From: Aquilaria yunnanensis
Lineage: Eukaryota; Streptophyta; Magnoliopsida; Malvales; Thymelaeaceae
Reading direction: 5' to 3'
DNA length: 64,000 bases
NCBI GenBank assembly: GCA_039654915.1
Contig: CM077595.1
Location: forward strand, 91,801,501-91,865,500
Shown here: piece by piece, positions 21,584-30,890 of the stretch
Numbering within the stretch: position 1 is the first letter of the stretch
Layout of the letters: every line of letters begins with the position of its first letter
Position numbers and translations under genes: made by a program
Notes under the pieces: generated by a model
Told to the model about the DNA's origin: nothing
What the model saw: only the letters and a program-made list of their open reading frames with translations
The model's database searches: none

Positions 21584-24500
21584 ACCCAAAACTCTCTTTG
21601 ATGACAATGAAAGAATGAACTTTGATAATCCTGTAAACACTACCGACTCGGATGACGAAGATCTTCAAGTATCTCCTGAGCTATTAAAAATGATTGAGCG
21701 AGATGAAAAAGAAAGAGCAACAAGTCAAGAACCAACTGAGGTATTCAACCTGGGAGACAGTCAGGATGTAAAAGAAGTCAAGATTGGCACTTTATTCCCT
21801 CCTGAAGAAAAAGAAGAATTAGTCCATTTATTGAAAGAATATGTGGATGTGTTTGCTTGGTCATACCAAGATATGCCTGGCTTAAGCTCAGACATAGTAC
21901 TACACAAAATACCCTTGAAACCTGGGGCGAAGCCTGTCAGACAAAAGTTACGAAGATTAAAGCCGGATCTAATCTTAAGAGTGAAAGATGAGATTCGAAA
22001 GCTGTGGGATGCAGGATTCCTTGGGGTCGCTGAATATACAGAATGGGTGGTTAACATTGTTCCAGTCGAAAAGAAAGAAAGCGGGAAACTAAGAGTTTGT
22101 CAGGACTACCGGCCATTGAACGAAGCCAGTCCTAAAGATAACTTCCCACTTCCTCACATTGATACGCTGGTGGATAATACCGCAGGAAACTCCTATTTTT
22201 CCTTCATGGATGGCTTCTCTGGATACAATCAAATCAAACTTGATCCAGATGATATGATAAAAACTGCCTTTATAACCCTTTGGGGTACCTTCTACTACAA
22301 GGTGATGCCTTTTGGGTTAAAGAATGCTGGTGCTACATATCAAAGAGCCATGGTTGCATTATTCCATGACATGATGCATAAAGAAATTGAAGTATATGTA
22401 GACGACATGATCGCCAAAACTTTCACTGCTAAGGGGCATCTAAAAGTGCTAAGAAAACTATTCGATAGACTTCGCAAATATCAACTGAAGTTGAATCCTG
22501 CCAAATGTATTTTTGGAGCCTCTTCAGGAAAGTTATTGGGTTTCATGGTCAGCAAGGATGGGATTCGAGTTGACCCGAGTAAAGTCAAAGCAATACAAGA
22601 AATGCAACCCCCGAAGACTCCAAAACAAGTAAGAAGTTTCCTGGGCAGAATCAACTTCATAGCAAGGTTCATTTCACAATTGACATCCAAGTGTGAACCT
22701 CTTTTCAAATCACTGAAGAAGAACAATCCGATCGAGTGGAATAACGAATGCCAAGAAGCATTCGAGAAAATCAAGCAATATCTATCAAATCCACCAGTCT
22801 TGGTACCACCCCGATCTGGAGAATCGTTGATTCTATATTTATCCATACAGGATTCTTCATTAGGATCCGTATTGGGTCAACGTGATGAGACAGGCAAGAA
22901 AGAGCATGCAATTTACTATTTGAGCAAGAAGCTTACCACATATGAAGCGAAATACTCAATAGTAGAAAAGTCCTGTTGTGCCCTTGCATGGGTAGCACAC
23001 CGACTACGACACTACATGCTCAACAACACCACATTGCTAATCTCCAAGACTGATCCCATTAAGTACATTTTTGAAAAACCAGCTTTATCAGGCAGGATCG
23101 CAAAATGGCAAATGCTGTTGTCTGAATACGACATACAGTATGTCACCCAAAAGGCTGTAAAAGGGAGTGTGATTGCTGAATATCTGGCTGATAGAGCATT
23201 GGATGATTATGAGCCAATGAAAATGGAGTTTCCTGATGGAGATATAATGACGATAGAACAGGAAGTCTCTAAAGATGATGAAACATGGAAAATGGCATTC
23301 GATGGAGCATCTAATGCTTTGGGACAAGGGATTGGAGCCATACTCATCTCTCCAAGTGGAGAGCAATTCCCTCTTACAGCAAAAATTACATTTCCTTGTA
23401 CCAACAATATAGTAGAGTATGAGGCATGTGCTATGGGACTCCAAATGGCACTGGAATTGAAAGTGCGAGATCTCCGAGTTTATGGGGATTCCGCATTAGT
23501 CATATATCAAATCAACGGAGAATGGGAGACAAGGGATTCAAAATTGATCCCTTACCAAAAGCTCATACTAGACTTGGCTCGAAAATTCAACAGTATAAGC
23601 TTCCATCATCTTCCAAGGGAAGATAATCAAATACCGGATGCTTTAGCTACTTTGGCTGTTATGTACAAGATCAGTGACCCCGAGCATACTCCTATATTCG
23701 AGATGAGAATAATAGATTCTCCAGCTTATTGCATGAGCATCGAAGAAGAATTGGATGGAAAGCCTTGGTATCACGATATCAAGAAATACCTCCAAGAAAG
23801 AGTATATCCACCAGAAGTATCAGAAAATGACAAGAAATTTCTACGAAGATTGTCAATGGGTTTTCTTTTAAACCTAGACATACTTTACAAGAAAACCCCA
23901 GACTCGATGCTACTTCGCTGTGTAGATACTCATGAAGCACGAAAGATCATGGAAGAAGTTCATTCTGGAATATGTGGAGCACACACTAGTGGTCATACTA
24001 TGGCAAGACAAATAATGAGGGCTGGTTACTATTGGCTCACATTGGAAAGTGATTGCGTCAATCACGTAAGAAAATGTCACAAATGCCAAATATATGCCAA
24101 CAAGATCCAAGCTCCACCTGTTCCTCTTAATGTAACAGCAATACCTTGGCCTTTTGCCATGTGGGGAATCGATGTTATTGGAGCGATTACCCCTAAAGCT
24201 TCCAATGGTCACAAATTCATCCTAGTTGCAATTGACTACTTTACTAAATGGGTAGAAGCTGTGTCTTATGCAAGCGTAACTCAAAAGGTGGTATGCCGGT
24301 TCATTAAGAAAGAAATCATTTGTCGCTATGGACCGCCAGAGTGTATCATCTCAGACAATGCCACGAACCTGAATAATGCAATGATGCAGACTTTGTGCCA
24401 GCAATTCAAAATCAAGCATCTCAATTCAGCACCTTATCGACCGATGATGAATGGTGCAGTAGAAGCGGCCAATAAAAATATCAAGAGAATTGTTGAAAAG

Positions 24501-25013
24501 ATGATCGTCACTTACAAGGACTGGCATGAGATGTTACCTTTTGCACTACATGCTTATAGAACTTCTACCCGTACTTCTACTGGAGCAACACCTTTTTCTC
24601 TGGTATACGGTATGGAGGCTGTATTGCCCATCGAAGTTGAAATTCCTTCATTAAGGGTACTAATGGATACTCAATTAGGAGAAGCAGAATGGGTCAAAGC
24701 TAGATACGAGCAATTAAATCTAATTGATGAAAGAAGAATGATAGCCCTCTGCCATGGGCAACTTTATCAAAGAAGGATGATTCGTGCTTACAACAAAAAG
24801 GTTCGCCCACGACAATTTCACGAAGGTGACATAGTGCTCAAGAAAATTTTACCCATGCAACATGATTCAAGAGGAAAATGGACACCAAATTATGACGGGC
24901 CATATGTCGTGAAGAAAGCATTTTCAGGAGGGGCACTAATTCTGACAGAAATGGATGGACGAGAATTACCGAAGCCAGTAAATTCGGATGCAGTAAAGAA
25001 ATACTTTGCATAA
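21584..25013 (+). CDS. Pol: RT, RNase H, archaeal-like RNase H, integrase (element B)
   Basis: The frame opens before the intron acceptor; from the ATG at 21615 it gives 1132 residues. RT spans about residues 70-330, with FMDGFSGYNQI near 197 and YVDD at 261-264. A first RNase H (about 410-540) lacks the usual first Asp. A second, archaeal-like RNase H (about 557-680) has Asp in FDGAS, Glu in VEYEA, Asp in YGDS and Asp in the PDALA region. Two RNase H domains are typical of the Tat lineage. Integrase has an HHCC zinc region (about 780-825) and the catalytic residues D853, D914 and E950. This copy appears catalytically intact and would reverse-transcribe and integrate the element. Confidence 0.94.
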
Positions 25014-26303
25014 TGAAGAAATTTTCGAACAGAAGGGGAGAAGTGGATACAGGGTTACCAAAGTTTATTTGATCAAAGTTGTCAAAGAGAGCTTTCTTCC
25101 CTTACACTTTCATTATCTATCTGTACCCAAGATTTTCATATTCTTTTACCCATAAATAAAAGCCAATTCTCTTTAACTTACCTTAGATTCTCACGTTCAA
25201 AATGCTAAAGTCGCTTCTATCCAGTTCTTTTCCTTCAAATCTCACATTCCTACTAGCCTTAAGTGTGCAATAAATTGTGACTTTTGAAGGAAGAATAGTA
25301 ATAATTAAAACTTAGAAAAAAACAAAGACCGTAGATTACTTTGATAAGCTTTGTGAATTAAAACAGGTAAGATTGAGGTCCTGCTTTGCGAGCAGCACAG
25401 AACATAGGCTAACAAAGAAGAAGGAGTAACAAATCTTTGGGAGATAGCCTTGGTGGTAGCCTGAATGATCATTTCAGAAGTCTTAACATGTCTATGTCAG
25501 CAGGAAAGAATCATGCTCACGAATATTTCAACAGGGACAATTATCCAGAGAAGCATAAAATATGAGGCGGGCATTAAAGAAAATTGAGGTCAAAATTCAA
25601 AAATAAGGCAAGGAAAGAGGATCTTTGAACAGAGTTGGGCTTTTGAGACAATGGACAACAGCTGGAAAGCATAAAGAGATTCAATAATAGTTCGAGAAGG
25701 AAATCACAAAGAAGATCCAGTAAAGTAAAGCAAAGACATGAAGAGCTAGATTAAAAAAAAAAAACATCAGTTACACATGCCTTGCATTCATGCATTTCAC
25801 ATCATGCATGCATGGCTTTTACATAACAGGGATCAAATGAAAAGCATGTCCGCAGCATGATTGCAGCAGTATAAGCTGAGATCTTAATGACATCAGCTCT
25901 TACTAATTGGACGCATAGCTAATACGCTGGACCCAGCCCCATCAGGAATCCAAGGATAAAGCATACAATATCGTCAAAAGCCTGGCAATTGAGGCTACAC
26001 CTAAAAGAACAGAATTGATGCCAGCTTAGCAGCATCCAAGATGAGTGATAGCTATCGTCAAAGATAAGGCAGACATCAAGAAATATTGTCGTTGAAAATT
26101 CGTCAAAAGCGGACAATGGATTCAATAATCAAGGACTGAATCGACGTCAGCTGGATGAAATATCTATCACATCAAAATAAAGTAGGATTCACTTTTCCGG
26201 TTAAGCGGCGGATACGGTACTCCGTGACTCTCAAGTCGGTTCTCTCAGTTGCCCATAATAACTGATCATTTCCTCCCTCCTTTCTTTTACTTTCTCCTAG
26301 AAA
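25014..26303 (+). other. Non-coding spacer between pol and accessory cassette (element B)
   Basis: No gene supported. AATAAA at 25155-25160 could end the gag-pol transcript. A block at 26196-26265 (CCGGTTAAGCGGCGGATACG onward) is shared with A and C just before the first zinc-finger gene and recurs, degraded, before other paralogues (8198, 27812), so it is probably a leader or promoter-proximal element. I saw no clear TATA box for the first gene. Confidence 0.55.
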
Positions 26304-26852
26304 ATGGATCCTACTTTTTCTGCCTTGCGAAAATATTTTCCTTCTCTCCCAATGAACATCCTCAAAAAGATCTACCAAGTTCGCTGTGAACGATTAAGAG
26401 CTCTGATGCATAAAGGAATCCCTGAAGATGTGCGGTGGTTAATTGAAGCTAAGGTTCGTCTGGCAGGTGAAATCCCAGAGGCATTTGTGTCTCACATGCC
26501 TGGTGTAGGCAAAAGCTCTTATGCCAAAAAACGAAGAGCGAGGAGACTAGGCGTCTGTCATAAATGCGGACGCTGGACCTGTAATACTAAATGTCGTTCT
26601 TTAGGGATGATCTCTGATAATCGAGAAGATAAAATACGATTCATTAAGAATGGCCTGAGTAAGGACTCATTGGATGATCTCCAATTGACTCTTGAGACGC
26701 ATTCTTGTGGATCCGTGCAACGTGAACTTCTCAATTTATGGAGCATTTTTCATGAAGAACGAGAACGATACAGTCCCGGGAATCTGACATTAAACGACCC
26801 TATTTGTCAGCTTGTAAGAAAACTGGATGGGAAGCAAATCCTCGACTCATAG
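26304..26852 (+). CDS. Accessory zinc-finger protein b1
   Basis: A 182-residue basic protein. A helical N-terminal half (residues 1-60) is followed by a basic stretch at 70-81 (GKSSYAKKRRARR begins at 69), a finger with Cys 85, 88, 93 and 97, an HSC motif (133-135) and a last Cys near 169. The order of a Gly-basic-Ser-x-Tyr-Ala run, a basic cluster and an immediately following C-x2-C matches the cysteine-rich nucleic-acid-binding proteins of carla-like betaflexiviruses, some of which suppress RNA silencing or act in the nucleus. Homology is inferred by eye. First of four tandem copies. The start is the ATG shared by all copies. Confidence 0.8.
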   Translation: MDPTFSALRKYFPSLPMNILKKIYQVRCERLRALMHKGIPEDVRWLIEAKVRLAGEIPEAFVSHMPGVGKSSYAKKRRARRLGVCHKCGRWTCNTKCRSLGMISDNREDKIRFIKNGLSKDSLDDLQLTLETHSCGSVQRELLNLWSIFHEERERYSPGNLTLNDPICQLVRKLDGKQILDS

Positions 26853-26899
26853 AAGCCATTAATCCCGTTACTGGACGTAAAACCAGTGGAAGATGTGAG

Positions 26900-27018
26900 C
26901 CACAGTCACAATCACTGTACATACAATTTATCATATTTAAAATTTTCCATTTTTCTTTTAATAATGTATTTGCTCCCGTAAGTGTAATCGACACGTTATC
27001 CATTTCATCGCTATAAAT
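26900..27018 (+). promoter_or_regulatory. Upstream module and TATA box for zinc-finger gene b2
   Basis: The shared module (CACTGTACATA, then AATAATGTATTTGCTCC and a CACGTTATCC run) ends in TATAAAT at 27012-27018, 87 bases before the ATG. It belongs to the same family as the 80-86 base units before LOG. Confidence 0.6.
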
Positions 27019-27098
27019 GCATGTTCTTCCAGTCGGTTATCTAAGTTTCCTTCAATAACTGATTCATTTCCCTCTTCTCTCAAATTCTTCTCTCATCA

Positions 27099-27647
27099 AT
27101 GGATTCTACTCTTTCTGCACTGCGAAAATACTTTCCTTCCTTTCCAATAAAAGTCCTTAAAAAGATCTACCTTGCTAGATGTAAAAGAATCAGAGTTTTT
27201 ACACGCAGAGGCATTCCCGATAATGTGCAGTGGATAATTGAAGCTAAGGTCCGTCTGGCGGGTGAAGTTCCAGATGCATTTATGCCCCGCATGCCCGGTT
27301 TAGGTAAAAGCCGTTATGCCAAAAGGCGAAGAGCAAAGAGACTAGGCGTGTGTTATAAATGTGGGCGATGGAATTGTATTACTAAATGTCGCTCTTTAGG
27401 ATACATCTCCATAAATCGTGAAGATAAAAGAAAATTCATTAAGAATGGCCTGCGTAAGGAATCTCTGGAAGATATCCGAGAGACTCTTGAAACGCATTCT
27501 TGTGGAAAAGTGCAAGGTGAAATTATCAGTTTATGGAGGACTTACCATAAAGAACGAAACCGTTACAGTCTTGGGAATGTGACTTTAAACGATCCTGTTT
27601 GTCAGTTTGTAAGAAAACTGGATGGGAAGCAAATCCCCGACTTATAG
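27099..27647 (+). CDS. Accessory zinc-finger protein b2
   Basis: A 182-residue paralogue of b1 with finger CYKCGRWNCITKC and the basic run GKSRYAKRRRAKR. Compared with b1 the centre reads DAFMPRMPGLGK and the C-terminal half is more basic (KRKFIKNGLRKESLED). The nearest relative is c2 at 61434; b2 has Ile where c2 has Asn inside the finger. The gene has its own TATA box and sits 246 bases after b1, so each gene plus its promoter is one unit of a tandem duplication. Confidence 0.8.
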   Translation: MDSTLSALRKYFPSFPIKVLKKIYLARCKRIRVFTRRGIPDNVQWIIEAKVRLAGEVPDAFMPRMPGLGKSRYAKRRRAKRLGVCYKCGRWNCITKCRSLGYISINREDKRKFIKNGLRKESLEDIRETLETHSCGKVQGEIISLWRTYHKERNRYSLGNVTLNDPVCQFVRKLDGKQIPDL

Positions 27648-27689
27648 ATGGCATTGAAGCCATTACTGGACATAAATCAGGGGAAGATG

Positions 27690-27797
27690 AGAGCCACGGT
27701 CATGATTCCTGTACATATAAGCTGTCATTTGTCTTTTCTTTTAATATACTTGTTCCTGTAAGCGTAATTAACACGTTATCCTTTCATCGCTATAAAT
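27690..27797 (+). promoter_or_regulatory. Upstream module and TATA box for zinc-finger gene b3
   Basis: Module with CCTGTACATATAAGCTGTCA, a shortened AATATACTTG part and TATAAAT at 27791-27797, 112 bases before the ATG. A leader block beginning CCGGTTAAGTAGCGG follows the TATA box. Confidence 0.6.
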
Positions 27798-27902
27798 GCG
27801 TGTTCTTCTTTCCGGTTAAGTAGCGGATGCAATACTCTCTGACTCTCAGTTTCCTACAATAACTGATTTCTTCATCTCTTCTCTCAAATTCTTCTTTTAT
27901 CA

Positions 27903-28451
27903 ATGGATTCTACTCTTTCCGCCATGCGAAAATACTTTCCTTCCATCCCAATAAATGTTCTTAAAATGATTTACCAAGCTAGATGTGAAAGGATTAGAGT
28001 CTTTATGCACAAAGGCATTCCTGACAATGTGCGGTGGCTAATTGAAGCTAAGGTTCGTTCAGCTGGTGAAGTTCCAGAAGCGTTCTTTCCCCGTATGCCC
28101 GGCTTTGGTAAAAGCGCTTATGCCAAAAAGCGAAGAGCAAAGAGGCTAGGTGTCTGTCATAAATGTGGACGATGGAATTGTAATACTAAATGTCGCTTTT
28201 TAGGATACATCTCCAGAAATCATGAAGATAAAAGAAAATTCATCAAGAATGGCCTGCGTAAGGAATCTTTGGATGATATCCTATTAACTTTTGAAACACA
28301 TTCTTGTGAAATAGTGCAATGGGAAATTATGGATTTATGGTGGACTTTCCGTAAAGAACAGGATCGTTACAGTCTTGGAAATCTAACTTTTAATGACCCT
28401 GTTTGCCAGTTTGTGAGAAAACTGGATGGGAAGCAAATCCCCGACTTATAG
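27903..28451 (+). CDS. Accessory zinc-finger protein b3
   Basis: A 182-residue family member with finger CHKCGRWNCNTKC. It looks mosaic: the centre (PEAFFPRMPGFGKSAYAKK) matches b4, while the finger and the part after it (NCNTKCRFLGYISRN, KRKFIKNGLRKESL) match b2. HSCE replaces HSCG. A and C have only three members and no clear counterpart, so b3 was probably made by recombination between neighbours in B's lineage. The frame is intact. Confidence 0.78.
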   Translation: MDSTLSAMRKYFPSIPINVLKMIYQARCERIRVFMHKGIPDNVRWLIEAKVRSAGEVPEAFFPRMPGFGKSAYAKKRRAKRLGVCHKCGRWNCNTKCRFLGYISRNHEDKRKFIKNGLRKESLDDILLTFETHSCEIVQWEIMDLWWTFRKEQDRYSLGNLTFNDPVCQFVRKLDGKQIPDL

Positions 28452-28494
28452 AAGGCATTGAAGCCGTTACTAGACATAAATCAGTGGAAGATGA

Positions 28495-28608
28495 GAGCCA
28501 CAGTCATGATTGCTGTACATATAAGCTGTCATTTGTCTTTTCTTTTGACAATAATGTACTTGCTTCTGTAAGTGTAATAAACGCATTATCCCTTTCGTCA
28601 CTATAAAT
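28495..28608 (+). promoter_or_regulatory. Upstream module and TATA box for zinc-finger gene b4
   Basis: Module with GATTGCTGTACATATAAGCT and ACAATAATGTACTTGCTTCT, ending in TATAAAT at 28602-28608, 66 bases before the ATG. Nearly identical DNA lies before a3 and c3. Confidence 0.6.
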
Positions 28609-28667
28609 ATGTGTTAGTTATGTTCGTTTCCTACAATCACTAATTTCTTTCTTTGCCTCCTTCATCA

Positions 28668-29216
28668 ATGGAGTCTTCTCTTTCCGCCCTACGAAAGTAT
28701 TTTCCTTCCTTCCCAATAAATGTTCTTAAAAAGATTTATCAAGCTAGATGTGAACGATTCAGAGTATTTATGCACAAAGGCATTCCTGATAATGTGCGGT
28801 GGCTAATTGAAGCTAAGGTTCGTTCAGCTGGTGAAGTTCCCGAAGCGTTCTTTCCCCGTATGCCCGGCTTTGGTAAAAGCGCTTATGCCAAAAAAAGAAG
28901 AGCAAAGAGGCTAGGCGTTTGTCATAATTGTGGATGGTGGATTTGCGGCAATAAATGTCGTGCTCCAGGAGTGATCACCAGAAATCGTAATGATAGAATA
29001 AGATTCATTAAGAATGGCTTGCGTAAGGAATCTCTAGAAGATATTCGAGAGGTTCTTGAAGCGCATTCTTGCGGAATAGTGCAATTTGAGGTTGTTGGAT
29101 TATGGATAATTTTGCAAAAAGAACGAGATCGTTACAGTCTTGGGAATCTGACTCTAAACGACCCTGTTTGCCAGTTTGTGAGAAAGCTAGATGAGATGCA
29201 AATCACCGATTCATAG
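28668..29216 (+). CDS. Accessory zinc-finger protein b4
   Basis: A 182-residue, more diverged family member with finger CHNCGWWICGNKC and the basic run GKSAYAKKRRAKR. The Cys spacing is kept although most other finger residues changed, which points to a real metal site. I use the ATG at 28668, which aligns with the starts of its paralogues; the upstream in-frame codons are not ATG-started. It is almost identical to c3 in element C (one residue differs: Leu in place of Phe in the IILQKE segment). It is last in the tandem row and followed by the LOG promoter array. Confidence 0.8.
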   Translation: MESSLSALRKYFPSFPINVLKKIYQARCERFRVFMHKGIPDNVRWLIEAKVRSAGEVPEAFFPRMPGFGKSAYAKKRRAKRLGVCHNCGWWICGNKCRAPGVITRNRNDRIRFIKNGLRKESLEDIREVLEAHSCGIVQFEVVGLWIILQKERDRYSLGNLTLNDPVCQFVRKLDEMQITDS

Positions 29217-29261
29217 AAAGCATTAAAGCCATTACTGGACGCAAAGCCATTGGAAGACGAG

Positions 29262-29640
29262 GATCAAAGTCACGATTACTGTACGTGCTAGCTGTCGCTT
29301 TTGAAATTTTCCTCCCCTTTTGGTAATAATGTATTCACTCCTAACGTGAACCAAAGTCACGATTACTGTACATGCTAGCTGTCGCTTTTGAAATTATCCT
29401 CCTAATAATGTACCCACTCCTGACATGAGATACAGTTATGATTACTGTATATAGCTGCCACTTTTTAAAATTTTCCTTCTCTTCCAACAATCACGTACCT
29501 ACTCCTGACGTAAGCTACAGTAGTGACTACTGTACATGCTAGCAGCTATTTTGAAAATTTTCCTCCTCTTTTAACGATAGTGTACCCATACCTGACCAAA
29601 GTCATACTCGTGACTACTGTGAATAGCTGGCAATAATGTA
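29262..29640 (+). repeat. Tandem upstream modules before LOG (element B)
   Basis: About five units of 80-86 bases, each with a TCACGATTACTGTAC-type core, GCTAGCTGTCGCTTTTGAAA or a variant, and AATAATGTACCCACTCCTGA or a variant. The array ends about 45 bases before the LOG TATA-like box. Possible enhancer array. The repeated GTAC cores recall SBP-type or copper-response sites, but that is only a suggestion. Confidence 0.75.
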
Positions 29641-29683
29641 TCCATTCTTGAAAATAAAATTATTGCCTTATCTCTTCATCTCT

Positions 29684-29690
29684 ATAACTA
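29684..29690 (+). promoter_or_regulatory. TATA-like box of LOG gene (element B)
   Basis: TATAACT here; A (10003) and C (63286) have TATAAAT at the same place. It lies 39 bases before the ATG, so the leader would be very short. Confidence 0.5.
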
Positions 29691-29722
29691 TATCCTCTTT
29701 TCTCACAAGGGTAAGGATAGGA

Positions 29723-30352
29723 ATGGAGAAAACCCCAACTCGTAAATCCCGAAGTATTTGTGTATTTTCTGGGGCTTTTCCTGGAAAAGATGAAGAGTAT
29801 TTAAAAGCAGCCAACCATTTGGGAAGAGTATTAGCTGAGCGAAAAATACATTTAGTTTATGGAGGAGGTAGTGTCGGATTAATGGGAGGTGTAGCATCAG
29901 CAGCATCTCTAGGAGGAAGTCAAGTTCTGGGTATCATCCCTGGACCTTTGAAATTTGTTTCTGGGGGCACGATTGGAGAAGAATTAGTGGTTAAAAATTT
30001 GCAAGAGCGTGTGTTACAAATGCTTTTAAATGCTGATGCTTTTATCGCTCTACCAGGTGGTTTTGGCACGTTGGGAGAAGTCTTTCAAATTGCTTCCATG
30101 GCCCAACTTAATTTGCATAAGAAACCCATTGAGCTTTTAAATGTTAACAATTTCTTTACAGGTCTGATAGCTTTTATGGATTATGCTATGCAGAAGAATT
30201 TCATATCAAGAGTGGCACGGCGAATCATAATATCCGCAACAACTGCTGAAGAATTGCTAGATAAAATACAAGCTTTTGTTCCTGAACCAGATCCAGCAAT
30301 GATTCAGATAGACTGGACACGACAGTCTTTCCCGACCAGTTCACTCCCATAA
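29723..30352 (+). CDS. LOG-like: LONELY GUY-type cytokinin riboside 5'-monophosphate phosphoribohydrolase
   Basis: A 209-residue protein of the LOG family, which cuts cytokinin nucleotides to free active cytokinin plus ribose 5-phosphate in the cytosol. Visible family features are a Rossmann-like start (ICVFSGAFPG, 12-21), VYGGGSVGLMGG (45-56), Arg96 in the segment before the active site and the PGGxGTxxE signature as PGGFGTLGE (111-119) with catalytic Glu119. The length is close to plant LOG proteins (about 210-230). The gene has no intron, whereas plant LOG genes have several, so it was probably captured from a processed transcript. Position 137 is Glu in B but Gly in A and C, in a segment (GLLNV) usually conserved in LOG, so B's enzyme may be weakened. 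I chose the ATG at 29723 over one 87 bases upstream because the family starts there and the TATA box lies between. Confidence 0.9.
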   Translation: MEKTPTRKSRSICVFSGAFPGKDEEYLKAANHLGRVLAERKIHLVYGGGSVGLMGGVASAASLGGSQVLGIIPGPLKFVSGGTIGEELVVKNLQERVLQMLLNADAFIALPGGFGTLGEVFQIASMAQLNLHKKPIELLNVNNFFTGLIAFMDYAMQKNFISRVARRIIISATTAEELLDKIQAFVPEPDPAMIQIDWTRQSFPTSSLP

Positions 30353-30890
30353 TGGTCCTCTACTCACCCTGTTGAAGTATTGTGGAAGAAAGAAGCGATC
30401 TGATCCGTTTTTCTTGTCCTTTAGTTTTATTATCAGCATTTTCTTTCGCGTTTCAGTTTTTCTTTTCAGGGAATTTCTTTTTATAAGATAGTTTCGTCCA
30501 TGCTGATATTAAAACCATGCGACAATGCCTTTAGGTTGGAATGGCTGAGTAAAGAGTAATTTTTATTACTCTTGAGACGCATCCTATTAGGTCTACTAGG
30601 CATAACATTTTGGGGTAGTTAAGCTTTAACCTTATTCGGATGACATATCTCACAAGGGAATCTATATTTACTGAAGAAAATATTAGATGAACCTTGAATA
30701 TTGATTCCAAACATCCACTCCATTTACATAATTTGTCAGTGTTATTGTCATCATCAAGATTCACTCGTTTTATCGAAGCCTAATTCTTTGCGCTCACCAA
30801 TTATGAAAATTCACACTTTCGAAGAAAATTATTCCAATTTCAATTGCTTTTATATAAATTTCGCTCGAGGTCCTAAGGAAAGCTCCTTAG
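30353..30890 (+). other. 3' flank of LOG (element B), non-coding
   Basis: No gene supported. A clean hairpin, AAGAGTAAT (30552-30560) and ATTACTCTT (30565-30573), is also present in element A (near 40314) with one change that keeps a G-U pair. The stretch leads into the tandem arrays. Confidence 0.5.

Noticed and set aside
29636..29722. In-frame upstream start that would add 29 residues to LOG
   Set aside because: The TATA box lies inside this extension, the added residues do not look like LOG, and the ATG at 29723 fits the family length.
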